Of a stretch of DNA of 64,000 bases, positions 45,401 to 53,144 are shown piece after piece. The stretch spans positions 510,467 through 574,466 of the forward strand of contig NZ_KB911459.1 of NCBI RefSeq assembly GCF_000383475.1, read 5' to 3'. Origin of the DNA: Microbacterium sp. 11MF. GTDB taxonomy: Bacteria; Actinomycetota; Actinomycetes; Actinomycetales; Microbacteriaceae. The translations under genes were made by a program, and so were the position numbers. Each line of letters starts with the position of its first letter. Positions within the stretch are counted from its first letter, which is position 1. The notes under the pieces were generated by a model. The model had not been told where the DNA came from and searched no databases. It saw nothing but the letters and a program-made list of their open reading frames with translations.

Positions 45401-48392
45401 CGCGCACCTCGCCGACGCCCGTCCGGCCCCGGGCATCCTTCACCTGGTAGCCGAAGCGCACCTGACCCGAGACGCCCTCGCGACTCGTGTAGACGATCGA
45501 CTGGCCGTCGGCCGAGATGGTCGCCGATCCCTCGGCGGGCTGGGTCGTGATGGCGTCGAGCGACACGTCGTCGCCGTCGGGGTCGACGGCGAACCGGTCG
45601 AAGCCGATCGTGACGGACTGGCCCGCGACGACCCGCCCGACGAGGGTCCGCGGGACCGGGTCGCGGTTCTCGTCGCCGCCGGTGACGGTGACGGTCACCC
45701 GCGCCGTGTCGGTCACCTCGGGGAAGCCCAACCGGTACACCGTGTACGTCAGCGCGTACGCACCCGCCGCGCGCGGCGCCAGGTAGCGCAGGACGCGTCC
45801 CGAGGCGAACGCGAGGCCGCCGCCGGTCTCGTTGACCACCGACGACGGGTCGATCGCGATGAGGGCCCCGGTGGGCGTGTGGTCGTTGTCGAGGACGGGG
45901 ATGTCGACCTGGGTCCCGCCGCGGACCGTCACGGCGTCGTCGACGGCGATCGGCTGCTCGGCCGAGCCGGCCGGCAGGAGGATGACGGTCAGCTCGCCCT
46001 CGGCACCGGCGGCATCCGCCCCGCCGTCGCTCAGGCGGTAGCGCACGACGCCGAGGCGTCCCGGTGTGCCGTCGTCGGTCGTCCCACTGACCCGCAGGAG
46101 GCTCTGCCCCACGAGATCGACGCTGAGCGACGCGGTCGGGTCGCTGTCGGGTCGGATGTCGTCGAGGAGCAGCACGAGGCCGGCCGGGTTCGCCGCGGCC
46201 GACGCGACGTCGATCGTCGCGTCCTCGCCGGGACGGACGAACGCGGTGAGCGGCGGTGTCGTCACGACGGTGTCCTCGGGTGCGCGGACGGTGACGCGTG
46301 CGATGGCGGATGCCTCGCCGACACCGTCTCGCACCGAGTACTGCACGACGTACGAGCCCGGCTCGTTCGCCACGACGTTCATGCGCAGCGCGGAGGGGTT
46401 GGGGGTCGCGCTCACGCGGTCGGCGTCGAGAGCCACGAGCGAGCCGAGCGCGAGGGGTCCCGACGCCCCGGTGACGTAGGGGGTGAGGTCGACGTCGAGC
46501 GGCTCGCCGACCACACCGTTCACCGCGAACGACTCGGCCGACAGCTCGGGTGCGGGCGTGACCTGCACCGTCACCGTCTGCGTCGTCGTCGCTCCCCGCG
46601 CGTCGGAGACGACCACCGCGACCGGGATGCCGGCGGCGTCCGTCGCGCTCGGATCGGGATGCTGGTAGGTGAACTCGCCCTCCGGCGACGTCGTCGCGGT
46701 CCCCACCGCGGGGGCTCCGTCGATGCCGGAGAGGTAGACGGGGTCGCCGTCGGGGTCGACCCAGCCCCGGAGCAGGTCGGCCGAGACCGTGCCGCCGGGG
46801 GCGACCGAGAGCGTGGGCCAGGTGGCGAGGCATCCGGGCACCCCGCACCAGACGGGCGACGCGTTGTCCTCTTCGGGGACGACGCGGACCGTCACGGTCG
46901 CGTACTCCGAGAGGCGCCCGCCGGCCGAGGTGCCGTCGGTGACGCGGTAGCGGAAGGTGGTCGTACCGGTCGCGTCCGGCGCGACGTCGAGGGCGATCTG
47001 CTGCTCGGCGCCGGTGAGCGTCGCCGACCCGAAGGCGGCGTCCGCCCCGTCGAATCCGCCCGCGTCGATGCTGAGGACGTCCTCGTTGGGGTCGTGATCG
47101 TTGAGGAGGACGGGCAGGAGCGCGACGGAACCGGCGCGCACCCCGAACTCGTCGTCGACCGCGACGGGCGGCTTGGGGTCGAGCACCCGTTCGACGGGGT
47201 CGTCGGTGTCGGGGGCGGCCTCGCTCGTGTCCTCGACGCGCCACTGCTGCGACGAGGGGATGAGCGCACCGTCGGGGACACGCCAGACCCAGCCGGATCC
47301 GCGGTCGTTCAGCGCCAGGCGCGACCCGTTGCCGACGAACACGGGATCGACGCCGTCGCCGATGTCGGCGCCGGCGTAGTCCAGAGGCGTGCTCTGCGTC
47401 GGGGCCGCGCTCGACCACAGCGTCCCGCCGCCGGTGCCGTCGCCGAGCCACGCAGCCGAGACCGCCCCGCCGGAGGGAGTCGGCACGGCCGGTGTGCCGA
47501 GCCCGGGGGATTCGAGCGGCCGGTCCGCGGCGCCGGAGTCGAGCGGCACGCGCGTGATCCCGGTCGGATCGGCGATGACGGCCGCGTCCCCGCTCGTCGC
47601 GGCCCGTTGCAGCAGCGCCCCGGTCGCCGGCGTCGTCGACACGACGTCGTCCCGATCCGCCACGGCGACGTCACCCGTCGCGACGTCGTAGAGCACCCAG
47701 CGACCGCCGACCGCGCTCAGCTGCGCGTCGACGGGGGCGATCGGGGTCGGATCCTGACCGAGGATGCGCCCCGTGGCCGCTTCGGCCCGGACGACGACCT
47801 TCTCGGGCGCCGAGTAGGCGTACACGACGCCGTCGGCGTCGACGGCGACGGCGGATGCCGAGAAGCGGGGCCCCTGCTCGTTCGCGTCCCGGTCCACGTC
47901 GGCGTACGGATCGATCGGCGAGACCGCGCCGCCGCTGGACAGGGTCGCGCCGAAGACGCCGCCGCCCTCGGTCCGGTAGGCGATCGCGTCGCCCGCCGAG
48001 ACGATCTCGACCGTTCCTGCCGGTGTGGGGGAGGAGGCGTCCTCATCCTCGCCGGTGAGGTCGGCGGGTTGGGCGAGGTCGACGTCGGAGTAGGCCGAGC
48101 CGCCCTCGCTGAAGACGAACAGCCGGTCGGCGGTCTGAGCCACCTGCGTCCCGTTGACCACCTGCTTGACGGTGTCGACCTCGCCGAGGTCGAGGTTGAC
48201 CCGGGCGTACCCGCTCCCGGCGCCGGTCTGCAGCGCCCAGACCGTCGGATCGTCGACGGGCGTCTGCTGCGCGTCGTATCCCGGCCAGACGACCGCGAGG
48301 GTGCCGACCACCGCGACGACGGCGGTGAGCGCACCCACGCCGATCCACGTGGACCGGCGGATGCGGGGTCGCTCCCGGGGCATGCCTGCCAT
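42444..48392 (-). CDS. Giant extracellular repeat protein (Ig/cadherin-like, 1982 residues)
   Basis: A 1982-residue protein with a short basic cytoplasmic start, one membrane anchor (TWIGVGALTAVVAVVGTLAV) and everything else outside. Residues about 45-390 resemble a beta-propeller (repeated Trp/Gly/Asp strands). From about 405 there are many Ig/cadherin-like repeats, some with AVDDEFGVRAGS, LLNDHDPNEDVLSIDA and IAVDDAVTVRGGT, VLDNDHTPTG calcium-binding-like signatures. A FN3-like region lies near 1500-1600 and Cys-rich segments follow. The C-terminus is a Pro/Glu/Thr tail without an LPxTG signal. The start codon directly abuts the kinase stop. It may be a surface sensor or adhesin assembled by MoxR/DUF58. 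Confidence 0.85.
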   Translation of the reverse strand: MAGMPRERPRIRRSTWIGVGALTAVVAVVGTLAVVWPGYDAQQTPVDDPTVWALQTGAGSGYARVNLDLGEVDTVKQVVNGTQVAQTADRLFVFSEGGSAYSDVDLAQPADLTGEDEDASSPTPAGTVEIVSAGDAIAYRTEGGGVFGATLSSGGAVSPIDPYADVDRDANEQGPRFSASAVAVDADGVVYAYSAPEKVVVRAEAATGRILGQDPTPIAPVDAQLSAVGGRWVLYDVATGDVAVADRDDVVSTTPATGALLQRAATSGDAAVIADPTGITRVPLDSGAADRPLESPGLGTPAVPTPSGGAVSAAWLGDGTGGGTLWSSAAPTQSTPLDYAGADIGDGVDPVFVGNGSRLALNDRGSGWVWRVPDGALIPSSQQWRVEDTSEAAPDTDDPVERVLDPKPPVAVDDEFGVRAGSVALLPVLLNDHDPNEDVLSIDAGGFDGADAAFGSATLTGAEQQIALDVAPDATGTTTFRYRVTDGTSAGGRLSEYATVTVRVVPEEDNASPVWCGVPGCLATWPTLSVAPGGTVSADLLRGWVDPDGDPVYLSGIDGAPAVGTATTSPEGEFTYQHPDPSATDAAGIPVAVVVSDARGATTTQTVTVQVTPAPELSAESFAVNGVVGEPLDVDLTPYVTGASGPLALGSLVALDADRVSATPNPSALRMNVVANEPGSYVVQYSVRDGVGEASAIARVTVRAPEDTVVTTPPLTAFVRPGEDATIDVASAAANPAGLVLLLDDIRPDSDPTASLSVDLVGQSLLRVSGTTDDGTPGRLGVVRYRLSDGGADAAGAEGELTVILLPAGSAEQPIAVDDAVTVRGGTQVDIPVLDNDHTPTGALIAIDPSSVVNETGGGLAFASGRVLRYLAPRAAGAYALTYTVYRLGFPEVTDTARVTVTVTGGDENRDPVPRTLVGRVVAGQSVTIGFDRFAVDPDGDDVSLDAITTQPAEGSATISADGQSIVYTSREGVSGQVRFGYQVKDARGRTGVGEVRVGVIARQSDPSPVTFSDYVQVQAGAESTVVVRPADNDVDPFGSPLELGDVVPNAPADSPEYAALAGRVSVDDGAVTVTAGTALGTFSYSYEVSNADGDTAIGLLVVKVVRDPVPDHPVVSDTVLTIEDRDRFTTGVDVLTGHVAWDAGDVAGLTLRLWGDPGDLEVSGRRISGELPTRTRLIPFEVSGTAYDGSEVTTYGFLRVPGTDEIRLTLRAGVEQLRVAEGESVEADVADLVVLPEDGALVLDRDGTKAGGARKDATCRVVSGTVIRYTAGKGAPWSDSCIVAARLAGQDEPTYLTLAVAVEAETPQPSLRSASLGVRPGRTQTYDLTRMVRWAGVADEDALRFDVAYSGNQFEVTADGAALTVTAVDEARPGREEEVTVSLPSHPDASASSLVLTVGPSPSSLPRGGSAVKTCSQSDGQSSCTIEVVGADGEVNPLPGTPLRVVAASSAGNCDGVRFSPAGDRTVRASWSTDAEGAARCAGTFVVEDAQGRQSSGDRNGSVVLDLRGLPASPTRLEWTSYTEEAVTLRVTSDAGSYPGVEGYRITTGGREVATCPASGVCAPISAPVGEQRVYEARAVNEVGASRGTVRTTAWAYRPPSRPAAATFTPVPNGRDGGVATVTVTGLDDTTGSVRLAGGVAGSATQAVRGGTATFTGYRVGSNDPKTLTATPLTEFDLPPIAGGSTEGRSLELRAHGVGAPSIELSQTTTTDSLTVTARVTAESAGTVALFGFSEVSAAECSPDSRDARRTFAARAFERKTVYVCATSTFDGQDGFGVTSDAITARPTGNVAAPEPMTYTVSTTPRGDQASGFTYAASAASDPGRPPFEGATLRYRLNDQLRDSFEPRPNRPDDRWTAEWCDTFLGVVGECSDRTPIVAARGSAGWPVYVATDDVPRCRSDEEVSDWFPRNIGTDVATVRKTVIDGDLGPQRVEYTLGWTGALRALDPITVSVDCRQITPPPPETEPPASPDPTETTPPAP

Positions 48393-49550
48393 TCAGCCCG
48401 CTCCGCCGAGGAGGAAGAACGTGGTGGCGGCGCCCGCCAGGGTGAGCGCGACGCCCGCGCCGACGGCGAGGGCGATCACGGCGGTGCGACTCAGCCGCGG
48501 CGCGGGCTCGGCGCCTGCGAGGATGGTGCCCTCGTCGGGGCGACGGGGAGGGCCAGACTTGCGACGCGCGGGCCGGGCCGACTCGTACGCGACGCTCGGA
48601 CGCACCGGACCGCGCAGGCGGTCATCGTCGAAGTCGACGGTCGCCCCGGCTGCGGCCCACTCGTCGACGGCGACTTCGAGGGGAGTGTGGGGGAGCCCCA
48701 TCTGGTGCTGGATGAGCTGCAGGTCGTGAGCGAAGGCCGCGGCGGACGGATGCCGGGCGGCGGGGTCCCGGCTCAGGGCGCGGGCGAGGACGGCGTCCAC
48801 CTCGGCGGGGACGTCGGGGCGACCGACGGGCGTGTACACCGCTTTGCGGATCCGCGCCTTGAGCTGGTCGCGGGTGTTCTGGCCGCGGCCGGAGCGCTCG
48901 AAGGGACTGCGGCCGGCGAGCAGCGAGTACACGGTGGCGCCCAGACTCCAGACCTCGGCCGCGATGGAACCCGAGACCCGCTCGTCGACGATCTCGGGCG
49001 CCGACCACGGCACGGACATCGCGAACACCTCCTCGGCGTCCGGTCGGGCCTCGACGGCGGCGGCGATGCCGAAATCCGAGAGGACGGGCGAACCGAAGGC
49101 GGTGACGAGGATGTTCGACGGCTTGATGTCCCGGTGCAGGAGCCCGGCGCGGTGGGCGGTCTCGAGTGCGGAGCCGATCTTCACCCCGAGCTGCAGCACC
49201 TCGGCGACGGGGATCTCCTCGCGCCGGTAGCGGTGGGTGAGCGAGGTCGGGCAGTACTCCATCACGAGGTAGGGGCGTCCGTCGGCCGACACGGATGCCT
49301 CGTGGATCGTGAGGATCGAGGGGTGGGCGCTGAGGCGGGCCATGACATCGGCTTCGGCGTTGAACATGCGCAGCACGTTCTCGTCGACGACGTCTTCGAG
49401 GAGGACCTTCACGGCCACCGGGCGCCGCGGCAGGTTCTGCTCGAACAGGAAGACGTCGGCGAAACCTCCGGCACCCAGCGGACGGACGTACGTGAACCCC
49501 GAGAGACCGGGTGGCGTGGACGGAAGCCTGTGGGACACGCGGTCGGTCAT
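48393..49550 (-). CDS. Transmembrane Ser/Thr protein kinase
   Basis: A 385-residue Hanks-type kinase with glycine loop LGAGGFADVF (26-34), catalytic Lys48 (PVAVKVL), HRDIKPSN (139-146), DFG (159-161) and APE (184-186). The usual GTP-x-YMAPE stretch reads SVPWSAPE and the activation loop is acidic (PDAEEVF). After the kinase domain, a basic linker with DEGTILAG (Thr342, codon 48525-48527) leads into one membrane helix (355-382) and almost no extracellular part, so it has no sensor domain of its own. The adjoining giant protein could supply sensing. ATG 49550 overlaps the FHA gene by 4 nt; the frame upstream is a shadow. Confidence 0.93.
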   Translation of the reverse strand: MTDRVSHRLPSTPPGLSGFTYVRPLGAGGFADVFLFEQNLPRRPVAVKVLLEDVVDENVLRMFNAEADVMARLSAHPSILTIHEASVSADGRPYLVMEYCPTSLTHRYRREEIPVAEVLQLGVKIGSALETAHRAGLLHRDIKPSNILVTAFGSPVLSDFGIAAAVEARPDAEEVFAMSVPWSAPEIVDERVSGSIAAEVWSLGATVYSLLAGRSPFERSGRGQNTRDQLKARIRKAVYTPVGRPDVPAEVDAVLARALSRDPAARHPSAAAFAHDLQLIQHQMGLPHTPLEVAVDEWAAAGATVDFDDDRLRGPVRPSVAYESARPARRKSGPPRRPDEGTILAGAEPAPRLSRTAVIALAVGAGVALTLAGAATTFFLLGGAG

Positions 49551-50668
49551 CCCGCCGTCGAGGGGTCGAGCACATCGAACACCGCGGTCACGCCGTCGCC
49601 GAGGTCGAGCTCGGTCCCGAGCGGCACCCGCGACGCCGCGCCGCCGCGCAGGAGCGCCGCGGCGCCCGTCGGCGGACGCACGATCGTCCCGTTCGTCGAG
49701 TCGAGGTCGCGGACCACGAGGGTCGTCCCGTCGAGCACCACTTCGAGGTGCGTGCCCGAGATCTCCTTGTGCGGCGAGGAGACGCGTTCGATGCGCGCAC
49801 CGGCGTGACCGGCCTGCCGCGGGCCGCGCCCGAGGATCACGGGCCGGTCGAGGGGGACCGTCCGCCCGCCGGGAAGGCGCAGGCCGTAGACCGCCCCGGT
49901 TGCGGCGCGACGCGAGCCGAAGAGGGTGCGTTCGTCGGGGAGGTCCCCGCCGTCGTGGCGCTGGTCGTCCTCGCGCAGGAAGTCGGGCAGCTCGAGCTCG
50001 TCGTCGTCCTCGAAGAGCCGGGCGAACAGGCTGCGGTCGACCGAGATCGTCTGTAGGACGTCGATCTCCTCGTCGCGGGGAGTCTGAGCGGGCGCTGCGG
50101 GTGCGGGCCGGACGGGCGGCGTGATCGTGGGGACGGCGACGGTGACGGGCGCAAGGGTGCCGGGGGGTTCTTCGCCCTCGGCGGCGGGCGTCACCTCGGC
50201 GTCGGGCTCGCGGCCCGCGGGGAAGGGGCGCCCCCACGACAGTTCGTCGGCGCGGGTGACCCCGAGCCCGAGGGGCAGCAGGTCGCCGCCCGTCGCGCCG
50301 GCGTCGAGGGCGAGACGGATGCCGACGGCCCCCGCGAGCGCCGTCTCGATCCAGGTCCGCGCATCGGCCCCGGACACGCGCGTGCGATCGGAGGTCTCGA
50401 CGATGGCGGCGCCGCGGACGGCCACGCGCACCGGCTGCGCGTCGTCGTCGGGGAACTCCGCGATCGCGAAGTCGGGCAGGTCGTGGATGCCGCCCGCCAC
50501 GAGCACGCTCAGGACGTCCTCGAGGACCGCCGTGTCGGCGACGGCCGAGTTCCACAGCCGCGCGATGACACCCTCGGTGACGCCCGATCCGAGGAGGATG
50601 GCGAACCGATCGCCGGCGATGGCGTACCCCGACTCGGCGGCGAGCGTCGGGGTGGGGTATCGGAACAC
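49547..50668 (-). CDS. FHA-domain protein, first gene of the signalling operon
   Basis: A 373-residue cytoplasmic protein. Residues 1-140 form an unrecognised alpha/beta domain (YAIAGDRFAILLGSG; VLSVLVAGGIHDLPDFAI), residues 150-240 an acidic, disordered linker, and residues about 260-370 an FHA domain (RPVILGRGPR, KEISGTHLEV, VVRDLDSTNGTIV). Immediately before the FHA is DERTLFGSRR with Thr248 (codon 49925-49927), the same motif as in the 34990 repeat protein. This resembles GarA/OdhI, where a phospho-Thr N-terminal to an FHA domain is bound intramolecularly. GTG 50668 lies 6 nt after a TAGGCT box, so this is the operon's leaderless first gene. Confidence 0.88.
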   Translation of the reverse strand: MFRYPTPTLAAESGYAIAGDRFAILLGSGVTEGVIARLWNSAVADTAVLEDVLSVLVAGGIHDLPDFAIAEFPDDDAQPVRVAVRGAAIVETSDRTRVSGADARTWIETALAGAVGIRLALDAGATGGDLLPLGLGVTRADELSWGRPFPAGREPDAEVTPAAEGEEPPGTLAPVTVAVPTITPPVRPAPAAPAQTPRDEEIDVLQTISVDRSLFARLFEDDDELELPDFLREDDQRHDGGDLPDERTLFGSRRAATGAVYGLRLPGGRTVPLDRPVILGRGPRQAGHAGARIERVSSPHKEISGTHLEVVLDGTTLVVRDLDSTNGTIVRPPTGAAALLRGGAASRVPLGTELDLGDGVTAVFDVLDPSTAG

Positions 50669-50674
50669 GTGCTC

Positions 50675-50680
50675 AGCCTA
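50675..50680 (-). promoter_or_regulatory. Leaderless -10 box TAGGCT of the FHA/kinase/MoxR operon
   Basis: The minus-strand box ends 6 nt before GTG 50668. It is the only promoter-like site I see for the whole 16-kb operon. Confidence 0.6.
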
Positions 50681-50694
50681 CTGACGGCGCGCGG

Positions 50695-52290
50695 TCAGAC
50701 CCATCCGCGCAGCCAGTTGTGCAGCCAGTAGAACTCGTACGGCACGCGGATGGCGGCCCAGAGGGGGTACCAGAACACCGACAGCGCGACGACGAGCGCC
50801 AGGACGAGGAGCACGATCCGGCGCGCGACGATCCGACCCGTCGCATCGATCCGGCCCGGCGAACCCCACAGGGCGCGCAGCGCGAAGGTCAGCGCCAGCA
50901 CCATGAACGGGAGGATCAGGACCGTGTAGAACTGGAAGATCGTGCGATCGGGGTAGAACAGCCACGGCACGTACGAGGCGCCGACGCCGACGATCACGAC
51001 GGCTGCGCGCCAGTCGCGGGTGCGGACCCCGTGGACGGCGATCCAGAGGACGGCGAGCACGCCGAGCCACCACAGCAGCGGGTTCGGCATCGAGTACAGG
51101 ATCTCGATGCACCCGCGGGCGCTCGCGCATCCGTCGACGGTGTTCGCGGTGTTCCCGACGTACATCGAGGTGGGGCGGAGCAGGAGCGGCCACTGCCAGG
51201 CGGGGCTCGCGTACGGATGCGTCGAGGTGATCTCGGCCGTCGCCGTGTAGATCGTCTCGTGATAGTGCCAGAGGTTCTGGAAGGGCAGCGGGACCCACGA
51301 CCAGAAGCCCTGCGCCGGGGTCGCGTCGACGTCGTGACGGCCATACCCGCCGTCGGTGGTCAACCACCCGATCCACGTCGAGAGGTAGACGACGACGGCG
51401 ACCGGCACGAGCAGGAGGAACGACGCGGCGCCCTGGCGGACGGCATCCGCCGGCCAGAAGTAGACGCCCAGGCGGCGTCGGGCGAGCGCGTCGCTGACGA
51501 CGACGTACAGGCCGAGCGCCCCGAGGACCCATGCCCCCGACCACTTGACCCCGCACGCCGCACCGCCGGCGATGCCCGCGGCGACCAGCCACGGCCGGCC
51601 CCACAGGACCGGAGCCCACCACGAGACGCGGCCCGCGGCATCCCGTCGGAGCATGGCCCGGGCGAGGCGGTCGAGGTGACGCCGCCGGTCGAGGAGGACG
51701 AACCACACCATGAGGAGGACGAAGAACGTGAGCAGGATGTCGAGGATCGCGACCCGGCTCATGACGATCGCGAGCCCGTCGATCGCCATCAGCCCCGCCG
51801 CGACCGTGCTGAACGCGATCGACCGGGTCAGCTGCCACGCGATCAGATAGAGGACGAGGACGGCGAGGGTGCCCGCGAGGGCCACGGCGAAGCGCCAGCC
51901 GAACGACGAGGTCGGGCCGAACAGGGCCATGCCCGCACCGATGAGGTACTTGCCGAGCGGCGGATGCACCGCGAAGCTCGGCTCGCGCGTGTAGATGTCG
52001 GTCTCACCGTCCGCGAAGCGCTGGTCGGCGCCGTCTGGCCACGTGGCGGCGTAGCCGAGGTTCCACTGACTCCAGGCATCCTTCACGTAGTACGTCTCGT
52101 CGAAGACGATCGCGTGCGGGTGGCCGACGTTCCACACCCGCAGGATGCCGGCGAGCAGCGTCACGAGCAGGGGTGCGAGCCAGCGGGCCGCCGGATGACG
52201 GAGGATCCGGCCGCGCCAGGCATCGATGCGGACGTCGAGGCGGGGCCGCAGCGGGGCCGCGGGCAGCAACGGTTCCGCGGTCGAGCTCAC
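50695..52290 (-). CDS. pmt: Protein O-mannosyltransferase (dolichyl-phosphate-mannose-protein mannosyltransferase)
   Basis: A 531-residue polytopic membrane GT39 enzyme that transfers mannose from polyprenyl-phosphate-mannose to Ser/Thr of exported proteins. The catalytic loop after the first helix reads HPHAIVFDETYYVKD, with the key DE pair. Further marks are HPPLGKYLIGAGMALFG, LMAIDGLAIVMSR and VKWSGAWVLG. The gene is divergent from rsmI, an arrangement common in actinobacteria. GTG 52290 lies 7 nt after a TAGGCT box. It ends 14 nt before the promoter of the FHA/kinase operon, whose giant secreted protein is a plausible substrate. Confidence 0.93.
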   Translation of the reverse strand: MSSTAEPLLPAAPLRPRLDVRIDAWRGRILRHPAARWLAPLLVTLLAGILRVWNVGHPHAIVFDETYYVKDAWSQWNLGYAATWPDGADQRFADGETDIYTREPSFAVHPPLGKYLIGAGMALFGPTSSFGWRFAVALAGTLAVLVLYLIAWQLTRSIAFSTVAAGLMAIDGLAIVMSRVAILDILLTFFVLLMVWFVLLDRRRHLDRLARAMLRRDAAGRVSWWAPVLWGRPWLVAAGIAGGAACGVKWSGAWVLGALGLYVVVSDALARRRLGVYFWPADAVRQGAASFLLLVPVAVVVYLSTWIGWLTTDGGYGRHDVDATPAQGFWSWVPLPFQNLWHYHETIYTATAEITSTHPYASPAWQWPLLLRPTSMYVGNTANTVDGCASARGCIEILYSMPNPLLWWLGVLAVLWIAVHGVRTRDWRAAVVIVGVGASYVPWLFYPDRTIFQFYTVLILPFMVLALTFALRALWGSPGRIDATGRIVARRIVLLVLALVVALSVFWYPLWAAIRVPYEFYWLHNWLRGWV

Positions 52291-52297
52291 GGCGACC

Positions 52298-52307
52298 AGC
52301 CTATGCT
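52298..52307. promoter_or_regulatory. Overlapping divergent -10 boxes of pmt and rsmI
   Basis: AGCCTATGCT contains TAGGCT on the minus strand (52303-52298, 7 nt before pmt GTG 52290) and TATGCT on the plus strand (52302-52307, 6 nt before rsmI GTG 52314). The two boxes share two base pairs, so polymerase cannot occupy both at once. Confidence 0.65.
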
Positions 52308-52313
52308 GGGGCG

Positions 52314-53144
52314 GTGCTGATCCTCGCCGCGACCCCGATCGGAAATCTGGGCGACGCGACCGGGCGCCTGCGCACCGCCCTCGAGGACGCGACGATCGTC
52401 GCCGCCGAGGACACCCGCACCACCCAGCGCCTGCTGCAGGCCCTCGGCATCGAGAATCGGCCGCGCCTCATCGCCCTGCACGACCACAACGAGAAGCAGC
52501 GCGCCGCGGAGCTCGTCGCGCTCGCCGCGACCGAGGACGTCCTGCTGCTGAGCGACGCCGGGATGCCGACGGTCAGCGACCCCGGCTATGCGGTCGTCGC
52601 GGCCGCCGTCGAGCAGGGCGTGGACGTGACGGCGCTCCCGGGTCCGAGCGCCGTGATCACCGCGCTCGCTCTCGCGGGCCTCCCGACGGACCGATTCACG
52701 TTCGAAGGCTTCGCGCCCCGCAAGGCGGGGGAGCGGCGGACGGTCTTCGGCGCCCTGGCCTCCGAGGCGCGCACCATGGTCTTCTTCGAGGCGCCGTCCC
52801 GTCTCGCCGACACGCTCGCGGCCATGGCCGAGGCGTTCGGGGTGGGCCGTCGCGCGGCCGTCTGCCGCGAGCTGACCAAGCTGCACGAGGAGGTCGTCCG
52901 CGGCCCGCTCGGCGAGCTGGCGGAGTGGGCCGCCCAGGGCGTCCGCGGCGAGATCGTCGTCGTCGTGGAGGGGGCGAGCGTCCGAGCCGTCAGCGAGGAC
53001 GACGCCGTCGCCCAGGTGCAGGCGCTCGTGGCTTCCGGCATCCGGTTGAAGGATGCCGCCGGCGAGGTCTCGCGAGAGACGGGACTCCCCTCGCGAGACC
53101 TCTACCGTGCCGCCGTCGCGGCGAAGAAGCCGCTCAGCCCTTGA
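52314..53144 (+). CDS. rsmI: 16S rRNA 2'-O-methyltransferase (C1402)
   Basis: A 276-residue tetrapyrrole-methylase-fold enzyme that methylates the ribose of C1402 in 16S rRNA. Family motifs are LAATPIGNLGDAT at the start, EDTRTTQRLL, LIALHDHNE, LLSDAGMPTVSDPG and LPGPSAVITALALAGLP. The C-terminal helical piece (VQALVASGIRLKDAAGEVS) is typical. The frame is open 47 codons upstream, but GTG 52314 is set by the TATGCT box. The last 11 nt overlap the converging malG-like gene. Confidence 0.95.
   Translation: MLILAATPIGNLGDATGRLRTALEDATIVAAEDTRTTQRLLQALGIENRPRLIALHDHNEKQRAAELVALAATEDVLLLSDAGMPTVSDPGYAVVAAAVEQGVDVTALPGPSAVITALALAGLPTDRFTFEGFAPRKAGERRTVFGALASEARTMVFFEAPSRLADTLAAMAEAFGVGRRAAVCRELTKLHEEVVRGPLGELAEWAAQGVRGEIVVVVEGASVRAVSEDDAVAQVQALVASGIRLKDAAGEVSRETGLPSRDLYRAAVAAKKPLSP

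Noticed and set aside
44232-49808. A 1858-codon open frame on the plus strand, antisense to the giant protein and kinase genes
   Set aside because: Its product is an Arg/Asp/Gly/His mixture with no domains, produced by the G/C-ending codons of the opposite strand. The minus strand has coherent kinase, FHA and repeat domains.
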